A DNA stretch of 15,131 nt from Gemmataceae bacterium (GCA_017853285.1 JAFMJU010000023.1:1-15131), one strand, 5' to 3'; positions 1 through 8,194 are shown, numbered from the stretch's first letter. Notes: a model not told the origin generated them from the letters alone. Translations and numbers: made by a program.

Positions 1-336
1 ACCAGCGTTAGTCTAGTCATTTTGGATTCCGAAGGCGCATCCACGCTAGCGGAAATCTCTCTCCATCCCCTCAGACACCGTACTGGCGACCACTGGCACA
101 TTGAAATTTCCGGTCTGCCGGAAATATTTTGTTACGGTTGGCGGGTTGATGGGCCCAAGGGGGTCCGTCATGCCTTTGATCCTGAGAAAATCCTTCTCGA
201 CCCAGCTTCCACCGCCATTTCAGGAGGGGCGCGTTGGGGAAAGAAGACCCCGTTTAAACGGCGAAGTATGTTCCTGAGGCGCCCCTACGACTGGCAAGGG
301 GATGTGCCCCCACTCACTCCCTCGAAGATTCGGTGA
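1..336 (+). CDS. glgX: Glycogen debranching enzyme GlgX, N-terminal fragment (5' end outside window, frameshifted)
   Basis: The reading frame is open from base 1 and ends at a TGA at 334-336. It encodes the N-terminal CBM48/isoamylase-N part of a GlgX-type debranching enzyme. Recognisable pieces are an EGA..L.EISL strand, RTGDHWHI, the GWRVDGPKG turn, FDPEKILLDP, and the closing DWQGDVPP. In intact GlgX proteins that last motif runs straight into a '.VIYELHVRGFT' segment. Here that segment lies in another frame, and it starts the next entry. About 50 N-terminal residues should lie upstream of the window. The last eight codons before the TGA are out of frame and do not match the family. This is therefore the front half of one gene and not a separate protein. 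Identity is confident; whether the break is real is open. Confidence 0.8.
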   Translation, partial: TSVSLVILDSEGASTLAEISLHPLRHRTGDHWHIEISGLPEIFCYGWRVDGPKGVRHAFDPEKILLDPASTAISGGARWGKKTPFKRRSMFLRRPYDWQGDVPPLTPSKIR

Positions 337-1946
337 TTTACGAACTGCATGTCCGTGGTTTCACCATCCACCCCTCCTCCATGACAGCAAGCCCCGGGAC
401 GTTCATGGCCCTGGTGGAAAAAATCCCCTACCTGCAGTCGTTGGGTGTCACCGCCGTGGAATTGCTTCCAATCCACGAATTCGATGAAACCGACTGCCCG
501 TTTACCAATCCCAAAACCGGCGAAAAATTACTGAATTATTGGGGCTATAACACTGTAGGCTTCGCTGCTCCGAAGGCCTCCTATTCCGCCTCGGGCGAGT
601 TCCAGGGGCAATTGGGTGAGTTCCGGGATATGGTTCGGGCATTCCATCAGGCGGGCATGGAGATTTTTTTGGATGTGGTTTTCAACCACACCGGGGAGGG
701 AGACCATCGGGGGAACACATGGTCGTTCCGCGGTTTGGACAATGATATTTACTACCTGCTCGATAAAAACGGCAACTACTTGAACTACTCCGGTTGCGGA
801 AACACGGTGAATTGCAACCACCCGATTGTCCGGGACCTCATATTGACCTGCCTGCGTTTCTGGGTGGCGGATATGCATGTGGACGGCCTGCGTTTCGACC
901 TGGCCAGCATCCTGGGAAGGGACCAACAAGGAAAAGTTCTGGTCGATCCCCCCTTGATCGAAACCATCGCGGAGGACGGGGTCCTCGCTGACACCAAACT
1001 GATTGCCGAGCCTTGGGACGCCGCCGGTTTGTACCAGGTGGGAGGTTTTCCCTTTGGGAGAAGGTGGTCGGAATGGAACGGGCAATACAGGGATGTTGTC
1101 AGGCGATTCTGGAAGGGGGAGGAGAATACGGTAGGCCCCCTGGCTACAAGGCTTTGTGGAAGCGCGGACTTGTATCAGACGGAAGGGCGGGGCCCTAGGA
1201 ATTCCATCAACTTTATCACTTGCCACGATGGATTCACACTTTGGGACCTTGTCTCGCACGAAAAGAAGCACAATTTGGAAAACGGTGAAGAGGATCGGGA
1301 TGGATGCCCCGACAACCACAGCTTCAACTGCGGCGTGGAGGGGGCCACAACCAATGAGGAGGTTTTGGAGTTGAGGGAAAGGCAGGCCCGCAATTTGCTT
1401 GGAACCCTCTTTTTGTCACAGGGTGTTCCAATGATGTTGGGGGGGGATGAATTCCTTCGAACCCAGATGGGAAACAACAATGCCTGGTGCCAGGACAACC
1501 CGATCAGTTGGTTCGATTGGAATCTCCTGGAGGAAAAATCCAATGCGGCATTTCTCAGGTTCACCCGGCTCTTGATCGCCTTCCGTAAAAGGCAACCCGC
1601 CCTGCGCCGTCGGGCTTTTCTTGACGATTCATCCATCCGTTGGCATGGGCAAATCCCGGACAAACCGGATTTTTCACCCGCAAGTCGTTTCATCGCCCTT
1701 GCGCTGGATGGTACGCGCACGGGCAGGGAGCCTGGAGACGATATTTACATTGCCTTCAACGCCGCGGAAAACCCGGCGACTATCCGAATCCCCAAGCCAC
1801 CTTCGGCGAAACAATGGTTCCGGGTGGTTGATACGGGGCAACGAGCACCGGATGATTTCGTTGAAAACGAAAGCAGCGAGCCACTCCAGGGAATGACTCG
1901 CCTGATGAAGGGCAAGAGCTTGCTGGTTTTGGTGGGAGGAGAGTAA
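333..1946 (+). CDS. glgX: Glycogen debranching enzyme GlgX (GH13 isoamylase-type), catalytic part
   Basis: This encodes 537 residues covering the TIM-barrel and C-terminal domains of a GH13 debranching enzyme, which hydrolyses alpha-1,6 branches of phosphorylase-trimmed glycogen in the cytoplasm. The four GH13 regions are visible: DVVFNH (114-119), GLRFDLAS (185-192, nucleophile Asp189), IAEPWD (224-229, acid/base Glu226) and FITCHD (294-299, Asp299). GGDEF near 370 and the NNNAWCQDN stretch also fit GlgX. The GTG at 333 is only the first possible start in this frame. Homology continues upstream to about 312, and no convincing ribosome site precedes the GTG. With the fragment at 1-336 the total is about 650 residues plus the missing start, normal for GlgX. 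It converges on atpC with 7 nt between stops. Specificity for glycogen rather than another branched glucan is inferred. Confidence 0.9.
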   Translation: MIYELHVRGFTIHPSSMTASPGTFMALVEKIPYLQSLGVTAVELLPIHEFDETDCPFTNPKTGEKLLNYWGYNTVGFAAPKASYSASGEFQGQLGEFRDMVRAFHQAGMEIFLDVVFNHTGEGDHRGNTWSFRGLDNDIYYLLDKNGNYLNYSGCGNTVNCNHPIVRDLILTCLRFWVADMHVDGLRFDLASILGRDQQGKVLVDPPLIETIAEDGVLADTKLIAEPWDAAGLYQVGGFPFGRRWSEWNGQYRDVVRRFWKGEENTVGPLATRLCGSADLYQTEGRGPRNSINFITCHDGFTLWDLVSHEKKHNLENGEEDRDGCPDNHSFNCGVEGATTNEEVLELRERQARNLLGTLFLSQGVPMMLGGDEFLRTQMGNNNAWCQDNPISWFDWNLLEEKSNAAFLRFTRLLIAFRKRQPALRRRAFLDDSSIRWHGQIPDKPDFSPASRFIALALDGTRTGREPGDDIYIAFNAAENPATIRIPKPPSAKQWFRVVDTGQRAPDDFVENESSEPLQGMTRLMKGKSLLVLVGGE

Positions 1947-1953
1947 CCGATTT

Positions 1954-2355
1954 TCAAAAGGGCTTTGCGGCCCGGATCATTGCGCGTGCCCGCAAAATGG
2001 TGTTGTGATGCTCCTTCATCACCTTGGCGCCGGCGTCTTTGGGAATGCTGACCGACAACGATTTTTTGGCGGCTTCCAAATCAATATCCGCGCCGTCTTG
2101 AGCCCGGGGCGTGAGGACAGTGATCACATCGTCCCGTACCTGGACAAAGCCCCCATCCACGAAAACACGGCGAATTTGGGTGCCACTTTTGATCCGCAAG
2201 ACACCGGGGGACATGCTCCCGATTAAGGCCTGGCGGCCGGGCATGACGCCCAATTCACCATCGGACATCGGCAATGAAACCAGCTCGGCGGCCTGTTCCA
2301 AGACCGCCTTTTCCGGAGTCACCACCACGCATCGAAGCTGTTTGCCAGTTGCCAT
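1954..2355 (-). CDS. atpC: F1Fo ATP synthase epsilon subunit
   Basis: This encodes 133 residues of the epsilon subunit, part of the F1 central stalk. It joins gamma to the c ring and usually damps ATP hydrolysis. The N-terminal beta-sandwich is clear: RCVVVTPEKAVLEQ, then MSDGELGVMPGR near residues 30-40, then the GVLRI strand. The usual 'GHAPL' after the GELG motif reads GRQAL here. The C-terminal helical part (about 92-133, with EAAKKSLSVS and ILRARAMIRAA) is present, so the inhibitory arm is not lost. It is the last gene of the atp operon, 47 nt after atpD. The ATG at 2355 has only a weak GAGA upstream, which suggests translation partly dependent on atpD. Confidence 0.93.
   Translation of the reverse strand: MATGKQLRCVVVTPEKAVLEQAAELVSLPMSDGELGVMPGRQALIGSMSPGVLRIKSGTQIRRVFVDGGFVQVRDDVITVLTPRAQDGADIDLEAAKKSLSVSIPKDAGAKVMKEHHNTILRARAMIRAAKPF
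1956..1973 (-). terminator. Weak terminator-like hairpin at the end of atpC
   Basis: Read on the minus strand, a GGGC/GCCC stem with a six-base loop (1973-1960) is followed by TTTT (1959-1956) and then the rest of the atpC stop codon. The stem has only four pairs and overlaps the last codons of atpC. It is the only candidate terminator for the ATP synthase operon between atpC and the convergent glgX. Stopping by Rho or within the glgX antisense region is as likely. Confidence 0.22.
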
Positions 2356-2402
2356 GTTTATCTCGATGCTATCCGAAATTAATCAGGAAAAACAAAAGTT
2401 GC

Positions 2403-3857
<1,455 letters not shown>

Positions 3858-3907
3858 CTCTGAACTCCCCTGACGATTGAAGCCTGTGATTTCTGGTTCT
3901 CGGAAAC

Positions 3908-3937
3908 TCGGGTCGCATCTTTGAAATGCGAGACCGA
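3908..3937 (-). promoter_or_regulatory. Intercistronic hairpin between atpG and atpD
   Basis: Directly after the atpG stop, TCGCAT (3913-3918) pairs with ATGCGA (3926-3931) around a seven-base loop. An outer TCGG (3908-3911) can pair with CCGA (3934-3937) across a small internal loop. There is no T run, so it is not an intrinsic terminator. It may mark RNA processing or protect the 3' end of the upstream message. F1 needs three beta per gamma, so a device at this junction would make sense, but that is inference. Confidence 0.3.
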
Positions 3938-3939
3938 AC

Positions 3940-4833
3940 TTACTGGAGGGCCGCAGCGCCGCCTATGACTTCTGCGATTTCCTTGGTGATTTGCGCCTGA
4001 CGGGCTCGGTTGTACTGGCGGCTGATCAGCTTGATCATCCCGTCCGCATTCTCGGTGGCGGCTTTCATGGTTACCCGGCGCGCGATTTGCTCACTGACTG
4101 CCGCATCCAGAAAACATTTGAAAAGTCGCTGCTTGAAGGATGCCGGCAAAATTTGCCCGAGAATCTCCTTGGCGTCGGGAATGTATTGATATTCAACCAC
4201 CCGACCCGCCTTTTTCTCCTCGCCACCCGCCTTTGATTGTGACGTGTTCGGCTTGCTGAGGGGAAGAAGGGTCTCGACCACCGGGGTTTGGCGGGCGGGT
4301 GAAAGAAACCGCATGTACGCAACATCCAGCCGCTGGATGGATCCGGACATGAATAATTCCAGGAAGTGGTTGGCCAATTCCTCCACTTCGTCGAACCTTG
4401 GTTTGTCTTCGTACTGGGTGTAGGTAGCGTCGGCGGGAATTCTTTGAAACCGGAAATAGGCAATTGCCCTCTTGCCGGACAACTCCAGACGGGTGTTGAT
4501 GCCTAGTTCACGGTTTCCGCGCAGACGATGATTGGCTTCACGTAGGATGCCCGCATTGTAACCACCGCAAAGGCCGCGATTGCTGGCAATGACAAGCAGT
4601 ACAGACTTCTCAACCTTGTCATGGGTGACCAGAAGGGGGTGGCTGATCTCGCCTCCAGCGGAGGCGAGATCAGCAGCCAGTTCGGCGATTTTGCGGGTAT
4701 AGGCTTCAGCTTCCTGGGCTCGATCCAGTGCTTTTTTGAACCGGGCAGTCGCGATCAGCTCCATCGTCCGCGTGATTTTGCGGATGTTGCGGATCGCTTT
4801 CCTTCGGCTGACAAGTTCGCGCGTTTTAGCCAT
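3940..4833 (-). CDS. atpG: F1Fo ATP synthase gamma subunit
   Basis: This encodes 297 residues of the rotating central shaft of F1. The two family ends are clear: the N-terminal helix with RRKAIRNIRKITRTMELIATARFKKA (roughly 10-35), and the C-terminal helix ATENADGMIKLISRQYNRARQAQITKEIAEVIGG. The Rossmann-like middle starts with LVIASNRGLCGGYN near residue 85. A polar Lys/Ser/Glu-rich stretch (about 193-210) before VVEYQYIPD looks like a small surface insertion. The codons for residues 54-64 form a perfect 15-bp inverted repeat (separate entry). The gene lies 29 nt after atpA. The ATG at 4833 has only a weak GGA ribosome site. Confidence 0.96.
   Translation of the reverse strand: MAKTRELVSRRKAIRNIRKITRTMELIATARFKKALDRAQEAEAYTRKIAELAADLASAGGEISHPLLVTHDKVEKSVLLVIASNRGLCGGYNAGILREANHRLRGNRELGINTRLELSGKRAIAYFRFQRIPADATYTQYEDKPRFDEVEELANHFLELFMSGSIQRLDVAYMRFLSPARQTPVVETLLPLSKPNTSQSKAGGEEKKAGRVVEYQYIPDAKEILGQILPASFKQRLFKCFLDAAVSEQIARRVTMKAATENADGMIKLISRQYNRARQAQITKEIAEVIGGAAALQ
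4642..4674. repeat. Perfect 15-bp inverted repeat with 3-nt loop inside atpG
   Basis: GCTGATCTCGCCTCC (4642-4656), loop AGC (4657-4659), and its exact reverse complement (4660-4674). It is read through as residues 54-64 of gamma (A-D-L-A-S-A-G-G-E-I-S), with no insertion relative to other gamma subunits. In atpG mRNA it would form a very stable GC-rich hairpin with a GCU loop. Confidence 0.97.
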
Positions 4834-4862
4834 GGGTCTATCCGTTGAGACTTGTCAGGGAA

Positions 4863-6527
4863 TCAGGCTTTGAACTGCAGTCCGAATTCCTGAATGGAAG
4901 CCTCGAGTTGCTTGGTCAACTCGGGGGTGAGCTTCTTCTGCTTTGCCAATTCGTTCCGAACCTCGGATTTTTGTTCGCGCATGAACCGCAGGAATTGGGC
5001 TTCCCAAGCCTGGACCTTGGGCCGGTCGACCTTGTCCAAAAATCCCTTGGTGGCGGCATAGATGATCATGACCTGATCGACCACCGGTACTGGCTGGTAG
5101 GGAGGTTGCTTCAGCACCTCGACCACGCGGTAACCGCGATCGAGTTGTGACTGGGTGGCCTTGTCCAATTCGGTTCCAAGCTGGGCGAAGGCCTCCAGTT
5201 CCCTGAAGGCAGCGAGGTCAAGACGCATACCGCCCGAAACGCTTTTCATCGCGTTGATTTGAGCCTTGCCACCCACGCGGCTGACCGAGATACCGACATC
5301 CACAGCGGGACGTTGGCCTGCATTGAACAGCGAACCCTGCAGGTAAATCTGACCGTCTGTGATCGAAATCACATTGGTGGGGATATAAGCGGAAACCTCG
5401 CCTTCCAGGGTTTCGATGATCGGCAACGCCGTCAAGGATCCACCCGAGGAGGGAATCTTGGCCAGTTTATGGCCTGGAAATTTGGGAAGGTCGTCCTTTT
5501 GGGCGTGTTCTTTGTCCAAGGGACCAACATAGACCTTCTTGTTCACACCGCAGTTGTCGGTAACCTTGCTGTCATCCGCACTTTGGGGGACTATCACGAA
5601 CCGCTCCGCCATTTTGGCGGAGCGTTCCAACAGACGGCTGTGGGCGTAGAAGATGTCACCTGGGAACGCCTCACGGCCAGGGGGGCGCCGCATCAACAAG
5701 GAAAGCTGTCGATAGGCGGCGGCCTGCTTGCTCAAGTCATCATAAACACATAGCGTGGCCCGGCCTTGTTCCAGCATGAAATATTCAGCCATCGCGCAAC
5801 CAGCATAGGGTGCGATGTATTGCGCGGGGGCCGAGCTGGATGACCCCGCAACCACCACGATGGTGTAATCCATGGCGCCATTGGCGCGCAAACCTTCCAC
5901 GATCTTGGCGACGGTGGATTCCTTTTGACCGATGGCGACATAAACACAAATCATGTCACCACCCTTCTGGTTCAGGATGGTGTCGATGGCGATGGTGGTC
6001 TTGCCAGTTTTGCGGTCACCAATGATCAATTCGCGCTGGCCACGGCCGACGGGGGTCATGGCATCGATAGCCTTGATACCCGTCTGCATTGGTTCGTCAA
6101 CGGGCTGCCGCGCTGCAACACCCGGGGCAGGGGATTCAACGAGGCGGTAGTGGGTGGTTACAACCGGCCCCTTGCCGTCCAAAGGGTTACCCAATGGATC
6201 AACCACCCGACCGATCAGGGCATCGCCAACCGGGACGCGCAGCAAGGAACCAAGGGCCTTGCACTCATCACCTTCGGCCAACAACTTGTAGTCACCCAGG
6301 ATGATCACACCCACGGATGTTTCTTCAAGGTTGAAAGCCAGGCCGGTAACCCCTGTACGGGGAAACTCGACCATTTCACCCGCCATGACACCGCCCAAGC
6401 CGAAAACCCGGGCGATACCATCGCCTACCTCGAGCACCTGCCCGACCTCGCGAAGGTCGGCCTTGCCTCGGTAGTTTTGGATTTCACCTGTCAGAACGGA
6501 AACGATCTCGTCCGCCTTGAATCGCAT
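4863..6527 (-). CDS. atpA: F1Fo ATP synthase alpha subunit, with family-unusual insertion
   Basis: This encodes 554 residues of the non-catalytic nucleotide-binding subunit of F1. The P-loop is GDRKTGKT (170-177). RRPPGREAFPGD is at 280-291, and ISVSRVGG carries the arginine finger (Arg417). The start is ATG at 6527, where MRFKADEIVSVL matches the family N-terminus and a GAGG lies six bases upstream. The frame is open to 6602, but that extension overlaps more of atpH and has no homology. Most alpha subunits have about 10 residues between ERAAKM and GGSLTALPIIET; here 307-361 gives about 55, containing VNKKVYVGPLDKEHA and FPGHK. The gene overlaps atpH by 44 nt. Function is certain; the role of the insertion is unknown. 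Confidence 0.97.
   Translation of the reverse strand: MRFKADEIVSVLTGEIQNYRGKADLREVGQVLEVGDGIARVFGLGGVMAGEMVEFPRTGVTGLAFNLEETSVGVIILGDYKLLAEGDECKALGSLLRVPVGDALIGRVVDPLGNPLDGKGPVVTTHYRLVESPAPGVAARQPVDEPMQTGIKAIDAMTPVGRGQRELIIGDRKTGKTTIAIDTILNQKGGDMICVYVAIGQKESTVAKIVEGLRANGAMDYTIVVVAGSSSSAPAQYIAPYAGCAMAEYFMLEQGRATLCVYDDLSKQAAAYRQLSLLMRRPPGREAFPGDIFYAHSRLLERSAKMAERFVIVPQSADDSKVTDNCGVNKKVYVGPLDKEHAQKDDLPKFPGHKLAKIPSSGGSLTALPIIETLEGEVSAYIPTNVISITDGQIYLQGSLFNAGQRPAVDVGISVSRVGGKAQINAMKSVSGGMRLDLAAFRELEAFAQLGTELDKATQSQLDRGYRVVEVLKQPPYQPVPVVDQVMIIYAATKGFLDKVDRPKVQAWEAQFLRFMREQKSEVRNELAKQKKLTPELTKQLEASIQEFGLQFKA
5602..5624. repeat. Perfect 10-bp inverted repeat with 3-nt loop inside atpA
   Basis: CGCTCCGCCA (5602-5611), loop TTT, and TGGCGGAGCG (5615-5624). 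Three further pairs (GAA/TTC) can form beyond a single bulged C at 5601. It encodes R-S-A-K-M-A-E-R (302-309), at the point where the alpha insertion begins. Confidence 0.95.
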
Positions 6528-7128
6528 GATTGCCTCGTTCAAAGAGTTGATCCCGCAACCCATCCAATTCCTTGGAAAGGCTGCCGTCCCAAACCCAGTC
6601 ACCTACCTGAATGACCAGCCCGCCCAGGATGTCCGGGTTGATGCTGGTTTGAAGAACCGGATCCTTGCCCAGTTGGGTTTTGAGGCTTTCCGCCAGTTGG
6701 TGGGCGGTGCCTTCATCCAGATCGGACGCGGATGTCACATAAACCTTAACCTTGCCGTTTCGGTTAAGGAGAATCTTCTCAACTGAATCGGCAATGGCCG
6801 GAAGTAGTTGAGCACGGTCGTGATCATTGAGAACACCAAGGAAATCAACCAGAAAATCACTGGCTCCCGCTTTGGAAAGACTCGTGATTACTTTTGATTT
6901 GATTTCGCGCTTGACCGTCGGACTCGATAGAAATTCATGGATACCATTGCCAGACTGCGAGAAAGCATTTGCGATTTCCCGCAGTTCCCCGGAGGCGGAA
7001 TCCGCCAAGCCAGCCTTGGAGGCGGCACCCAAAAAAGCCTCGGCATAAACTCCAGCCAAACGCCGCCCGACACTGTCGAGGGCTTTCAGGCTGTCGGAGT
7101 CGGAGGAGACCTTGGTCATGGCTTCCAT
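6484..7128 (-). CDS. atpH: F1Fo ATP synthase delta subunit (OSCP)
   Basis: This encodes 214 residues of the stator cap that links the top of F1 to the b subunits. The N-terminal helical domain (about 18-125) contains RRLAGVYAEAFLGAA, FLSSPTVKREIKSKVI and FLVDFLGVLNDHDRAQLLP. The C-terminal domain has KVKVYVTSA and the hallmark NPDILGGLVIQVGDWVWDGSL near residue 165-185, then LDGLRDQL, where the family normally ends. About 16 further residues (ERGNHAIQGG...) follow and run into atpA. ATG at 7128 and ATG at 7119 are both possible starts; neither has a strong ribosome site. The gene is 29 nt after atpF. Confidence 0.93.
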   Translation of the reverse strand: MEAMTKVSSDSDSLKALDSVGRRLAGVYAEAFLGAASKAGLADSASGELREIANAFSQSGNGIHEFLSSPTVKREIKSKVITSLSKAGASDFLVDFLGVLNDHDRAQLLPAIADSVEKILLNRNGKVKVYVTSASDLDEGTAHQLAESLKTQLGKDPVLQTSINPDILGGLVIQVGDWVWDGSLSKELDGLRDQLFERGNHAIQGGRDRFRSDR

Positions 7129-7157
7129 TTCAAACAGGGAGGAATCGATTGATAAGG

Positions 7158-7808
7158 TCAGTTTGTTCCAAAGGAACCTGCCGAAACTTTTGAGAGCACA
7201 TCAACCGCATCCTTTTGAAGGGCGCGCTGGGTTTCTTGCGGCAATTCCCTGCGGAGGGCCTTTCGAGCTATTTCAATAGCCAAATCACTTGTCTTGCTGA
7301 GAAGTTGTTGCAGGGCTTGATCCACGGCAACTTGAACTTCCCGTTTCTGGCGCTCGCGCTCAGCCGCGATCTCTTCCTGGGCTTTGGCAAGCAAATCATC
7401 ACGGGTGCGTTGTCCATCCCGGCGTGCCTCGTCCAGCATTTGGCGAACTTTGTCCGCGGCCTCGCGAAGCTTTTGCTCCACCTGTTCTTGGGCCTTGACT
7501 GCCTCATCCCTTGCCCTCTGGGCAGCTTCCACGCCGTCCTTGATCTTCAGTTCACGATCATCCAAGGCCTTGGCAATCTTGGGCCAGGCAGTCTTGTAAA
7601 GCGTGACGAAAACCAAGCCAAAAACGATCAAGGAAAAAAGGAAAGTGTCGGTTGACCAGCCAAACGGATCGTACTTGGCTTCGCCCCCCGAAGTTTTGGA
7701 AAGGTCACCCGACGCAACTTTGGGCGATTCTGAAGCGACCGGGGCAGCCTGCAGGACGGATGTCATGGCAAGCAAGCACGACAAAATGGCAGATGAAATC
7801 ATTCGCAT
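7158..7808 (-). CDS. atpF: F1Fo ATP synthase b subunit, with N-terminal signal-like leader
   Basis: From ATG 7808 this encodes 216 residues of the peripheral stalk b subunit. A hydrophobic leader, MRMISSAILSCLLAMTSVLQAA, resembles a signal peptide with possible cleavage near 22. A Ser/Lys-rich linker follows, then the membrane helix DTFLFSLIVFGLVFVTLYKTAW (about 54-75), then a long charged coiled coil to about 195. A start at 7877 is also open, but it would translate through the hairpin at 7838-7857 and adds residues that match nothing, so 7808 (or ATG 7802) is preferred. There is one b gene and no separate b' copy, so a b2 homodimer is expected. Confidence 0.92.
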   Translation of the reverse strand: MRMISSAILSCLLAMTSVLQAAPVASESPKVASGDLSKTSGGEAKYDPFGWSTDTFLFSLIVFGLVFVTLYKTAWPKIAKALDDRELKIKDGVEAAQRARDEAVKAQEQVEQKLREAADKVRQMLDEARRDGQRTRDDLLAKAQEEIAAERERQKREVQVAVDQALQQLLSKTSDLAIEIARKALRRELPQETQRALQKDAVDVLSKVSAGSFGTN

Positions 7809-7837
7809 AGCACTTTTCCGCAAAATTCCGGAATAAA

Positions 7838-7857
7838 CCCGCCCTGCGAAGGGCGGG
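7838..7857 (-). promoter_or_regulatory. GC-rich hairpin between atpE and atpF
   Basis: CCCGCCCT (7838-7845) and AGGGCGGG (7850-7857) form a perfect eight-pair stem with a four-base loop. On the minus-strand transcript it sits 23 nt after the atpE stop and is followed by TTTATT. It could partly terminate transcription or protect the 3' end of atpE mRNA. Either would raise c-subunit output, which is needed at 10 or more copies per enzyme. The structure is seen; the role is inferred. Confidence 0.55.
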
Positions 7858-7880
7858 GAATCCCATCCCAATGGCAAGGA

Positions 7881-8180
7881 TCAGGCTGCGCCGAAAACGG
7901 CGAGAATGATTGCGATCAGGGCCGCGCCTTCAAGCATGGCGGCAATGATCAAACCACCAGTCTGAATGCTCCCGGCAATTTCTGGCTGACGAGCCATGGA
8001 CTCGGTCAGGCCCTTGCCGATGGCGCCAAGGCCGATGCCTGCCCCGATAACCGCCAAGCCGGCACCGACAGCCTTACCCAAAATGGCAAGACCTCTGCCG
8101 GAGTCTTGAGCCAGCAGATCAGGGGTGGCGACCATGCAAACGACCAAGGTCAAAGCAAACAGCTTCACAATCTTCGACAT
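7881..8180 (-). CDS. atpE: F1Fo ATP synthase c subunit, with N-terminal leader
   Basis: This encodes 99 residues. The first 25 or so (MSKIVKLFALTLVVCMVATPDLLAQ) look like a cleavable signal peptide; ordinary bacterial c subunits of 70-90 residues lack one. The rest is the two-helix hairpin of the rotor ring. Helix 1 has the full GxGxGxG packing motif (46-52), the polar loop is ARQPE (63-67), and helix 2 carries the ion-binding Glu84 in AAMLEGAALIAIIL. The residues after the Glu are Gly-Ala, not the Ser/Thr of sodium-binding rings, which suggests protons as coupling ion. A strong GAGGAG ribosome site lies 8 nt before the ATG. Confidence 0.96.
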   Translation of the reverse strand: MSKIVKLFALTLVVCMVATPDLLAQDSGRGLAILGKAVGAGLAVIGAGIGLGAIGKGLTESMARQPEIAGSIQTGGLIIAAMLEGAALIAIILAVFGAA

Positions 8181-8188
8181 CGCAAGAA

Positions 8189-8194
8189 CTCCTC
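8189..8194 (-). promoter_or_regulatory. Strong ribosome binding site of atpE
   Basis: On the minus strand GAGGAG lies eight bases before the atpE ATG at 8180. It is the best ribosome site in the operon. The 131-nt gap to atpB is T-rich in the message sense (repeated TTTG and TTTT tracts), which recalls the translation-enhancing leader before E. coli atpE. The site is seen; the enhancer comparison is inference. Confidence 0.75.

Noticed and set aside
106..125. 8-bp inverted repeat ATTTCCGG/CCGGAAAT in glgX
   Set aside because: About one repeat of this length with a short loop is expected by chance in 15 kb, and it lies in ordinary coding sequence.
528..1319. 263-codon minus-strand open frame opposite glgX
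   Set aside because: It overlaps the GH13 catalytic motifs read on the plus strand and shows no recognisable protein.
6528..6602. 25-residue N-terminal extension of alpha
   Set aside because: It has no homology, overlaps atpH further, and the ATG at 6527 has a GAGG site and the family N-terminus.
7809..7877. Upstream start of atpF at 7877
   Set aside because: It would require translation through the GC-rich hairpin and adds residues unlike any b subunit; the signal-like leader begins at 7808.
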